A DNA stretch of 64,000 nucleotides from NCBI GenBank assembly GCA_012103535.1, contig WLWQ01000003.1:186001-250000 (forward strand), in the 5' to 3' direction. How positions within the stretch are numbered: the first letter of the stretch is position 1; each line of letters begins with the position of its first letter. The position numbers and the translations under genes are program-made. This DNA is from Pseudomonadales bacterium (GTDB lineage: Bacteria > Pseudomonadota > Gammaproteobacteria > Pseudomonadales > Pseudohongiellaceae). The notes under the pieces are model-generated. The model saw only the letters and a list, made by a program, of their open reading frames with translations, was not told the origin of the DNA and searched no databases. Positions 1 through 6,948 of the stretch are shown in pieces.

Positions 1-1122
1 GACTAACTTCATAATTTCTGATGTGCCGCCATAAATTCGTCGTACACGAGAATCCACAAACAATCGGGAAATGGGATACTCGCTCATGTATCCGTAACCA
101 CCAAACAATTGCAAACAGGAATCAACGATCTTGTTACCAGTTTCAGTTGTCCATAATTTAGCCATCGCGCCTTCTTCTGGTGTCAGCTTTCCTTCGGTGA
201 TTTTGACCAGGCATTGATCGATGTAAGACCAACCGACTGCAAGATCGGTTTTGATTTCTGCAAGTTTGAATTGCGTGTTTTGAAATTCGTAAACCTGTTG
301 ACCAAATGCTTTACGTTCTTTTACATAGTCAACAGTAAGCTCATAGGCTCTTTGCGCCTCCGCCAACGCACGACAGGCAATGGTGATGCGCTCACGGGGC
401 AATTCATTCATTAGCACAGCGAAGCCGCCACCTTCTTTACCGATCATATTAGTTACTGGAACTCTTACGTCGGAGAAAAACATTTCGGAGGTGTCGGCTG
501 CTTTCTGCCCGATCTTTTCCAAATTGCGACCACGACTAAATCCTTCGCGCTCAGTTTCAACAATTATCAAACTAACCCCTTTAGCACCAGCATCAGGATC
601 GGTTGAACACGCTAACAGAACAAAGTCACAGTTTTGTCCATTAGTTATGAAAGTCTTCTGCCCATTGATGACATACTCATCGCCCTCACGAACGGCTGTT
701 GTGCGAACAGCTTTAAGATCGCTTCCACAGCCGGGTTCGGTCATGCCGATGGCTGCAATAGACTCACCACTTACCATTCGCGGTAACCAGTGTAGTTTTT
801 GTTCTTCGGTTCCACTGTGGAGTAAGTAGTAGGCAACGATGTCGGAAGAAACTGAAAAGCCTACACTGGCCCCACCGATGGCGTAACCAACTTCTTCCGA
901 AAGCACCATGTTGTAGAGAAAGTCTGCTCCTGGTCCGCCGTACTCTTCCGGGATACCACAGCAGTGAAATCCGTTCTCTCCCGCCTTGCGCCAGAATTCT
1001 CGAGGGAGTCGACCTTCTTTTTCCCATTGGTCGATATTTGGTTCGAGCTCTTCACGGAAAAATCGCCGCGCATTATCACGAAACAGTTCATGGTCACTGT
1101 TGAAAATGGGCCGATTATGCAT
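1..1122 (-). CDS. Acyl-CoA dehydrogenase (LCAD-type), 3' end cut by window edge
   Basis: FAD-dependent oxidation of acyl-CoA to trans-2-enoyl-CoA, the first step of beta-oxidation. Reading the minus strand from ATG at 1122 gives 374 uninterrupted codons to the window edge. Since the family is about 385 residues long, only the last ten or so are missing. The start is preceded by AAGAAGGG about 9 nt upstream. Visible family signatures are GMTEPGCGSDL near the middle and FGGYGYMSEYPISRL followed by YGGTSEIMK at the C-terminus. The MCAD-type catalytic Glu (YEGT) is Gly here. The segment LPRERITIA matches the LCAD/isovaleryl-CoA dehydrogenase arrangement, in which the base lies on an earlier helix, so a long- or branched-chain substrate is inferred. 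It is divergent from thpR. Chain-length specificity cannot be read from the sequence. Confidence 0.9.
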   Translation of the reverse strand, partial: MHNRPIFNSDHELFRDNARRFFREELEPNIDQWEKEGRLPREFWRKAGENGFHCCGIPEEYGGPGADFLYNMVLSEEVGYAIGGASVGFSVSSDIVAYYLLHSGTEEQKLHWLPRMVSGESIAAIGMTEPGCGSDLKAVRTTAVREGDEYVINGQKTFITNGQNCDFVLLACSTDPDAGAKGVSLIIVETEREGFSRGRNLEKIGQKAADTSEMFFSDVRVPVTNMIGKEGGGFAVLMNELPRERITIACRALAEAQRAYELTVDYVKERKAFGQQVYEFQNTQFKLAEIKTDLAVGWSYIDQCLVKITEGKLTPEEGAMAKLWTTETGNKIVDSCLQLFGGYGYMSEYPISRLFVDSRVRRIYGGTSEIMKLV

Positions 1123-1262
1123 GCAGCGAAACCCTTCTTATTTTCATTCTTTAGTCAGTTTTGGCGGACTGCAGATTCTATTCGAAATGGACGGCAATTG
1201 CGATGTGGGAAGCATGAGTAGAGAATAGAGAAGCAACTTTCTCTTCCCTACAATGGTGACAA

Positions 1263-1841
1263 ATGAGCAGTCAGCAAATTGAAAACAAAATTCGTGGCTT
1301 TGTGGGAATTAGATTCAATCTCCATAAGGCGCTGCTTCCCTTGCATGCGGAACTAGAAATACTAACGAGAGATAAGTCTACAAAGCTGCGAGTTGTTCCA
1401 CCGGATAACTTGCACATCACATTGAAGTTTCTCGGCAATGTAGAGCAAGATCGATTAGCATCTTTAGAATCTATGTTGTTAAGCCTGAGCCAAGAGTGCT
1501 CTCCTTTGCAAATTGATTGCCGAGGAGTTGGGTTTTTCAAAAATTCTATCTGGGTAGGAATCGAAGAAAATCCTGCTTTGGCTTTGCTCTCCAACGCAAT
1601 CGACGAAGCCTGTGGACCGCTCGGTTTCGCCAAGGAATCGAAAAAGTATGTTCCCCACGTCACCGTGGCTCGGTTTGGCAAAGAGGCAAGGATAAAATTG
1701 TCTGACCTACAACGAAAATTTGCTCAACAAGACTGGGGGAAGTTTACTGCCGAAAAAATAGCCTTATACAAATCGGAGACCTTGCCTACTGGAGCAATTT
1801 ACTCTGTCTTAACAAACTTTGATCTTTCGGCAATTAACTAG
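1263..1841 (+). CDS. thpR: RNA 2',3'-cyclic phosphodiesterase (2'-5' RNA ligase family)
   Basis: Member of the 2H phosphoesterase superfamily, which hydrolyses 2',3'-cyclic phosphate RNA ends and in vitro joins tRNA halves by a 2'-5' bond. Both catalytic HxTx motifs are present: HITLKFLG near residue 52 and HVTVARFG near residue 137. Between them lie the typical SLSQECSPLQIDCRGVGFF and IWVGIEE strands. Its 192 residues match the family length of about 180-190. The ATG at 1263 has only a weak Shine-Dalgarno. The stop codon overlaps that of the convergent downstream gene, the two TAG codons sharing the tetranucleotide CTAG. Confidence 0.9.
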   Translation: MSSQQIENKIRGFVGIRFNLHKALLPLHAELEILTRDKSTKLRVVPPDNLHITLKFLGNVEQDRLASLESMLLSLSQECSPLQIDCRGVGFFKNSIWVGIEENPALALLSNAIDEACGPLGFAKESKKYVPHVTVARFGKEARIKLSDLQRKFAQQDWGKFTAEKIALYKSETLPTGAIYSVLTNFDLSAIN

Positions 1842-2440
1842 CAATTTTTGTATTTATCGTAGAGCCCAATTCCGGCGTTGATCATTGGTGTAATTTTGTC
1901 TAAGCGCGACAATCTCGTCTTCTCTTGTTTCGCGGAACTTATGTGTTCTGCATACTCTTTCTGTTTGCCCGGTGTTAAGGCTTCAAATTTCTTTTTGAGC
2001 TTCACACTTTTTTTCAGTGCGGCAGCCAACTCATCAGGAATGACTAATTTTTTCTTTTCTGGTTTGATCTGTTTGCCTGACTTTTGATTCTCAATTGCTT
2101 CTAAGGCATAGGATTTAAGCAACTTCGCCTCTATTTTCTCCCCTTCTTCCACGCGCCATTGCCGCAAGCCTCTCGTGGTGCCTTCTTGGGCATTGAGCAG
2201 TTTCTTCGCTTTATCTTTCAAAAAAACACCTTGATGAAACCAGATGCCCATATGATTTTTAAATCCGGCCAGTGCCGCCACGATCTTGCCGTCATAGGTG
2301 TAATGCGGTGAGCCCCACTTTACGGTTTCCGTAAGATCGGTGGAATTCAGTACTTTCCTTGCGGCAATCAATTGTGAACTCCACTTGTCATGCTTCTTAA
2401 TGTAGGCATCGACTTTTTTCTTATATTCACTGGCTGACAT
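1838..2440 (-). CDS. YdhG/YdeI-like DUF1801 protein with OmpD-associated C-terminal region
   Basis: A 200-residue cytoplasmic protein of unknown biochemical role. Residues ~1-115 resemble the DUF1801 (YdhG) fold, with the recognisable segments ETVKWGSPHYTYDGK and MGIWFHQGVFL. The lysine-rich C-terminus, with IPDELAAALKK and ALTPGKQKEYAEHISSAK, matches the YdeI/OmpD-associated region sometimes labelled bacteriocin-protection. That label is only a family name here. It is the last gene of a three-gene minus-strand operon, and its ATG lies 2 nt after the stop of the upstream acetyltransferase. Its stop overlaps that of thpR. Confidence 0.8.
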   Translation of the reverse strand: MSASEYKKKVDAYIKKHDKWSSQLIAARKVLNSTDLTETVKWGSPHYTYDGKIVAALAGFKNHMGIWFHQGVFLKDKAKKLLNAQEGTTRGLRQWRVEEGEKIEAKLLKSYALEAIENQKSGKQIKPEKKKLVIPDELAAALKKSVKLKKKFEALTPGKQKEYAEHISSAKQEKTRLSRLDKITPMINAGIGLYDKYKNC

Positions 2441-2442
2441 TG

Positions 2443-3006
2443 TTATCTCCGAAAATTTGTATTTAGAATTGCGTTAAGCACATGGTCTTCCCACTTTCCG
2501 TTAATCAGCAAATAGTCCTTTGCGTAGCCTTCTTTTTCGAATCCTAAGCTTTTAAGTAATGCCGCCGAGCGTTCGTTGTCCGGCATATGATTGGCCATGA
2601 TGCGATGAAGTCTAATGTCATTAAACGCATAAGCAATTGCATGACTAACTATTTTCTTCATATAACCCTGGCCCTGATAGCGTTCGCCGATTGAGTACCC
2701 CATGTGGCAGGCTTGAAAAACTCCACGGACTATATTGCTAAGGGAACAACTTCCTATCACATGGGACTCGGCTTCATCGGTGCCAATGAAATGTGCAGAC
2801 AAACCACTTTCATATTCGAGCTCACGTTCAGTCAATCTTCGTTTCCACGAGTCTACAGAATGATGACCTTTTGGTACGGAGGGGCTCCACTTCTTTAGGT
2901 GTTCTTCATTTACTGCAAAGTAATTGGCCATAATCTTTTCATGGCCAGGCCTGGTTCTGATGACCTTTATTGCAGTTAGTACTGGATAGTCTTCTTTCTT
3001 GTTCAC
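2443..3006 (-). CDS. GNAT N-acetyltransferase, RimJ/RimL-like
   Basis: Acetyl-CoA-dependent N-acyltransferase of the GNAT superfamily. The acetyl-CoA pyrophosphate loop is visible as RYQGQGYMKKI near residue 110, followed by AYAFNDIRLHRIMANHMPDN and SLGFEKEGYAKDYLLINGKWEDH, the pattern typical of RimJ-type ribosomal-protein alanine acetyltransferases. Length is 187 residues. The start is GTG at 3006, and the start and upstream stop overlap as GTGA, so translation is probably coupled to the preceding GNAT gene. The actual substrate (ribosomal protein S5, another protein or an antibiotic) cannot be told from the sequence. Confidence 0.85.
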   Translation of the reverse strand: MNKKEDYPVLTAIKVIRTRPGHEKIMANYFAVNEEHLKKWSPSVPKGHHSVDSWKRRLTERELEYESGLSAHFIGTDEAESHVIGSCSLSNIVRGVFQACHMGYSIGERYQGQGYMKKIVSHAIAYAFNDIRLHRIMANHMPDNERSAALLKSLGFEKEGYAKDYLLINGKWEDHVLNAILNTNFRR

Positions 3007-3467
3007 GATAGCTTGTTCAACATGAGCAGGGTTTGCTCATCTTTGTAATTAAATTCATGAATCGCTCGCCAACCGAGCCCGCTGTATAAGCCACCGCCTA
3101 AATCGATAGTCTGCAGATAGAGATGCGGTAAGCCTTTCTCTTTAGCCAGGTCTATTATCTTCAAGCTGAGTTCTGTCGCAATACCGCTGCCGCGATGATT
3201 CTCATCAACGAATACACTGCCCAGCCAGTACTGTTTGTCCGGAAACAGTTCTGCCGCTTCCTGCAGTTTTAACGCTGCGGTTCCCACCGCTTCCCCGTCG
3301 ATTGTCGCCAGCACATGTATTGGTAGCTCTGATTTGCTGAGTGACTCGCGCAATTGAGATTCCAGGCTCTCGATATCGGAGCCCATTCGAGAACCCCATT
3401 CGGTGCGCCACCAGGCAATTACCTTTGGAACATCTTCAGGGCGATCGACGAGATATTCGAATTGCAT
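3003..3467 (-). CDS. GNAT N-acetyltransferase
   Basis: Second GNAT acetyltransferase, first gene of the three-gene operon. The core is VLATIDGEAVGTAALKL, then WLGSVFVDENHRGSGIATEL, which carries the R/Q-x-x-G-x-G/A acetyl-CoA loop, and a C-terminal LYSGLGWRAI strand. I chose ATG at 3467 (154 residues) because MQFEYLVDRPEDVPKVIAWW matches the usual GNAT N-terminus. An in-frame GTG at 3497 would add ten residues (MKPCNIETCY) of no recognisable family character. Substrate unknown. It is divergent from the ABC operon starting at 3782. Confidence 0.82.
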   Translation of the reverse strand: MQFEYLVDRPEDVPKVIAWWRTEWGSRMGSDIESLESQLRESLSKSELPIHVLATIDGEAVGTAALKLQEAAELFPDKQYWLGSVFVDENHRGSGIATELSLKIIDLAKEKGLPHLYLQTIDLGGGLYSGLGWRAIHEFNYKDEQTLLMLNKLS

Positions 3468-3497
3468 GTAGCATGTCTCAATATTGCAGGGTTTCAC

Positions 3498-3781
3498 AGA
3501 TTAACACTGTTTTTCTCTACAAAAAATTCATTGAATGCGGTGCAACCAAAAGGACTTCTGGACGTCTATCTAGTAAGCGGATGGATTTTTTCGCCAATCA
3601 AAGGCGAAGTCCCCCATCCTAAAAAGACAAAATTCAGAGCAAAAACTAAATTTATCAGTGAGTTATCAGCTTGGTATTAAAAATGCCCTTAAAAATCTAG
3701 AAACCTAGATTCCTGGAAGTGTTCAGCCCCATCTTTCAGGTTTGCCCAATCACCTAGCGCAATAATTAGAAGGAAGACGCC
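3498..3781. promoter_or_regulatory. Intergenic control region between GNAT operon and ABC operon
   Basis: This 284-bp region has no convincing gene. It holds an inverted repeat at 3694-3711 (AATCTAG, 4-nt loop, CTAGATT, all seven pairs perfect), about 70 nt before the ATPase start, which could be an operator or a leader hairpin. A GAAGGA-type ribosome binding site lies just before ATG 3782. No strong sigma-70 promoter could be assigned by eye. Confidence 0.4.
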
Positions 3782-4468
3782 ATGATAAGGCTCGAAGATA
3801 TTTGTAAAGTTCATCGTACAGAAGATGTAGAAACCACTGCCCTAAACGCTATTAATCTTCAGATTGAAGAAGGTGAATTTGTTTCCGTTATGGGTCCATC
3901 TGGCTGTGGAAAATCCACCCTGCTCAACACGATCGGCTTACTGGATACGCCCTCTAGTGGTAAGTATTACTTCAATGAAGAAGAACTCGCTACTTACTCA
4001 GAAGCTCAACGTGCCTCGGTTCGTAAAGCGAATATTGGCGTAATATTTCAGAGTTTCAATTTGATCGATGAACTCACGGTATATCAAAACGTCGATCTGG
4101 CTTTGCTTTATCAAAAAGTTCCTAACGCTGAGCGACGAGAAAAAGTTGACGCGGTGCTGAAAAAAGTAGGCATCGATCATCGCAGTGGTCACTACCCACA
4201 GCAGTTGTCTGGAGGACAACAGCAGCGGGTTGCCATCGCTAGAGCAATCGTAGGTAATCCGAAGGTCTTACTCGCTGACGAACCAACGGGTAACCTGGAT
4301 ACCGCGAACGGTGATGAAGTAATGGCGTTGTTGAGTGAGCTTAATAAAGAAGGAACAACCATCATCATGGTGACTCACTCGGAACATTACGCCACTTTCG
4401 GTTCACGTGTTGTGCATTTACTGGATGGATCTATTGTGAACACACCTCCTGAATCCCAGGCTGCTTAG
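3782..4468 (+). CDS. ABC transporter ATP-binding protein (MacB/LolD type)
   Basis: ATPase that would energise an FtsX/MacB-type permease. All ABC motifs are intact: Walker [10 protein letters not shown] near residue 38, Q-loop [12 protein letters not shown] near 88, signature LSGGQQQR near 140, Walker B VLLADEPTG and H-loop VTHSEH. Length is 228 residues. It is a close paralogue of the ATPase encoded at 15792-16490; both begin with a [10 protein letters not shown] segment and share the same Q-loop stretch. The permease gene follows after 12 nt, with a strong GAGGAG ribosome binding site between them, so the two form one operon. Exported substrate unknown. Confidence 0.93.
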   Translation: MIRLEDICKVHRTEDVETTALNAINLQIEEGEFVSVMGPSGCGKSTLLNTIGLLDTPSSGKYYFNEEELATYSEAQRASVRKANIGVIFQSFNLIDELTVYQNVDLALLYQKVPNAERREKVDAVLKKVGIDHRSGHYPQQLSGGQQQRVAIARAIVGNPKVLLADEPTGNLDTANGDEVMALLSELNKEGTTIIMVTHSEHYATFGSRVVHLLDGSIVNTPPESQAA

Positions 4469-4480
4469 AGGAGAAGCGTA

Positions 4481-6928
4481 ATGTTTTATAACTATCTAAT
4501 AACTGCGCTATTCAATCTAAAGCGCCAGCCTGTATTTTCTATTATCAAGATTGCAAGCCTGGTTCTGGGTTTAGCTTGTTCAATCCTGGTCATCATGCAC
4601 GTGCAGTTTACCTACAGCTATAACAAACACTTTCCCAACTGGGAAAACACTCATCGCCTGGTAACGAGTTTTACTACCGACCAACGAATGCATACGCCGA
4701 TGATTGCAGAAGGATATGCGCCACCCTTAGAAATCGATTATCCGCAAATAGAATCTATGGCGATGATTCGTCCCGATGAAGCGCAGTTCGAGCGCAACAA
4801 CCAGTCCTCACCGAATTCAATGTACTGGGTCGACCCGGAAATTATTGACATTCTGTCTTTAGAATTTGTTCAGGGTGATCCCGATACTGCCTTAGATGGA
4901 ACAAATTCAGTCGTGCTCAATGAATCTACTGCCATTAAATACTTTGGCGAAGAAGATCCAATGGGCCAGATTTTGACTGCAAATGATCAGTTTGAAGTTC
5001 GTGTTACCGGGATTATGCGAGACCTTCCAATAAACAGCACACTCGATTTGCAAATGCTGGTCGCCGCTGAAACAGGAAGGCAAGTGATTAACGAGAGATT
5101 TATGGCGAGTCCCGCCTGGGCTGGATTCGGGGGAACGGAGCTTTACTTAACACTACCTAACGAACAGGAATATTTATCGATCAGTGCAGATCTTGAAGAC
5201 TTTGTTCAGCGCAATGTGCCAGACAACCAGGCCCAATTCGTCAATCAGATTGATATAACACTGGAGCTTGAGCCAATAGCTGATATCTACCTTTCGCCTA
5301 GACAAGCATTCAGAAACCAGGGAGGAAACCGCGCACAAATACTTGCGGGCCTTGTTGTGTTCGCTATTTTGATTCTAATTACTTCGGCGATAAATTTCGC
5401 AAACCTATCTCTTTCCCAAATTCAACAACGCGGCAAGGAAATTGGCGTAAGAAAAACATTAGGTGCTGACCGAAAGCAAATAGCTACTCAATTTCTATTT
5501 GAGTCGATGCTACTAACAGTAGTTGCGCTTTTGATTGCGATTCCCATCGTCTATTTCGCGGTTCCTATTTACACAGCACTGACCAATACAGATTTTACTT
5601 TTGAGAATATTGTACAAACGAGTTATGCCGGTTGGATTGCCCTTTTCGTATTGGCAACTGGCTTTGTCTCTGGATTGTTTCCTGCACTGTCTATATCACG
5701 CTACCAGCCAGCAATTATTATTCGAGGAATTATCTCCGGAAATCGATTAAGTAAGGCGATGCGCTCCGGCATAACCGTAGTGCAATTTACGCTTTCGACC
5801 ACCTTGATATTAGTGGCAATCGCTATTGGATTACAGATCAATCACTTGGGTGAAATGGAGCTTGGTTTTAACAAGCAGAACCTTGTCATTCTTGACAGCA
5901 CTTATGACCAGCGTAATCCAGATGAATTTAACTACGATGCATTGGTCAATGACTTAGAGCAGCACCCGGGCATTATTTCGGTCGCTCGATCTGGAGTTGC
6001 TCCTCCAGAAACTGGCGCATACAACCCCTGGCGTCGCCCCCATTGGGAGCAGACTGAGATGCGCCCGGTAAGCCATTATGCGATCGATACAAATTACATC
6101 GATACCTACGAGTTTGAGCTAGTTGCGGGCCGGGGATTCTCGGAAGAATTTCCTGCTGATTTCATGCCTCAGGGCCAACCGGATCAAGAGCAAACTTACG
6201 GTGTAGTCATAACTGAGGCAGCCCTCGGTAACTTTCAATTTCCATCTGCAGAGGAATCGCTGGATGAAATAATGCAGGTTGGAAATATACAGTTTCGTGC
6301 CATTGGTGTAATTGGAGATTTTCGTTTAGCCGGTGGAATGGAGGACGTACTTCGCTCAACCAGTATATTAAGAGGATTCGATTCGCCCCTGCGAGTGCTT
6401 AGTATTCGTATCGATTCGAATCAAACGGACAGCGTGTTAAATCATATCGATGAGGTTTGGTGGAATCACCGCCCAGACGTACCAGTGGAAAGGTCATTTT
6501 ATGAACAGACTTACAATGGCCTAATTTATGATGCCACCAATGGCATAAATACGGCCTCTATTTTTGCCAGCCTGGTAACAATTGGCATTGCCGCACTTGG
6601 ACTCTATGCCCTGGCATTTTATACGAGTCAGCGTCGCACTAAAGAAGTAGGCATACGTAAAGTGCTCGGCGCAACTTCAGGATCTATTATCGGGCTGTTA
6701 ACCTGGGATTTTGTGAAGCCAGTTTTGATTGCTTGCGCAATCGCTTGCATTACTGGCTATATCGCAATGGAATATATCTTTGCGCAATTTACGTCGAGCC
6801 CGGAAATGCCTTTCACCATTTACTTCGGAGTGGCAATTATCTCGATAGTGATTGCTGTGCTAACAGTTGCAATGCAATGTTTGCGTACAGCCAATTCTGA
6901 CCCCATACAATCTCTGCGTTATGAATAG
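4481..6928 (+). CDS. ABC transporter permease with two FtsX domains (permease D)
   Basis: An 815-residue inner-membrane protein of the large MacB_PCD/FtsX permease family. The order seen is: N-terminal membrane segment (residues ~20-45), periplasmic MacB_PCD-like region (~50-280), first FtsX membrane block (~285-430) containing RGKEIGVRKTLGAD, a further membrane segment near 430-455, second periplasmic region (~460-680), and second FtsX block containing RTKEVGIRKVLGAT. The C-terminus is SLRYE, as in permease C on the other strand. Such proteins act as mechanotransmission permeases that couple cytoplasmic ATPase to periplasmic or outer-membrane extrusion. Its partner is the ATPase just upstream. 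Its stop directly abuts the stop of the convergent permease gene. Confidence 0.9.
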   Translation: MFYNYLITALFNLKRQPVFSIIKIASLVLGLACSILVIMHVQFTYSYNKHFPNWENTHRLVTSFTTDQRMHTPMIAEGYAPPLEIDYPQIESMAMIRPDEAQFERNNQSSPNSMYWVDPEIIDILSLEFVQGDPDTALDGTNSVVLNESTAIKYFGEEDPMGQILTANDQFEVRVTGIMRDLPINSTLDLQMLVAAETGRQVINERFMASPAWAGFGGTELYLTLPNEQEYLSISADLEDFVQRNVPDNQAQFVNQIDITLELEPIADIYLSPRQAFRNQGGNRAQILAGLVVFAILILITSAINFANLSLSQIQQRGKEIGVRKTLGADRKQIATQFLFESMLLTVVALLIAIPIVYFAVPIYTALTNTDFTFENIVQTSYAGWIALFVLATGFVSGLFPALSISRYQPAIIIRGIISGNRLSKAMRSGITVVQFTLSTTLILVAIAIGLQINHLGEMELGFNKQNLVILDSTYDQRNPDEFNYDALVNDLEQHPGIISVARSGVAPPETGAYNPWRRPHWEQTEMRPVSHYAIDTNYIDTYEFELVAGRGFSEEFPADFMPQGQPDQEQTYGVVITEAALGNFQFPSAEESLDEIMQVGNIQFRAIGVIGDFRLAGGMEDVLRSTSILRGFDSPLRVLSIRIDSNQTDSVLNHIDEVWWNHRPDVPVERSFYEQTYNGLIYDATNGINTASIFASLVTIGIAALGLYALAFYTSQRRTKEVGIRKVLGATSGSIIGLLTWDFVKPVLIACAIACITGYIAMEYIFAQFTSSPEMPFTIYFGVAIISIVIAVLTVAMQCLRTANSDPIQSLRYE

Positions 6929-6948
6929 TTATTCGTAGCGCAGAGATT
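6909..6948. terminator. 40-nt dyad spanning two abutting convergent stop codons
   Basis: The last codons of permease D and, on the other strand, of permease C form a dyad centred on the adjacent TAG and TTA. Each 20-nt arm matches the other arm's reverse complement at 17 positions, and the other three would be G-U pairs in RNA. It arises because both proteins end in SLRYE. It could act as a bidirectional transcription barrier or RNA-stabilising hairpin, but there is no U-tract, so terminator function is inference. Confidence 0.5.

Noticed and set aside
380-829. 149-codon open frame on the plus strand
   Set aside because: It is antisense to the acyl-CoA dehydrogenase, whose minus-strand frame is clearly homologous over its whole length.
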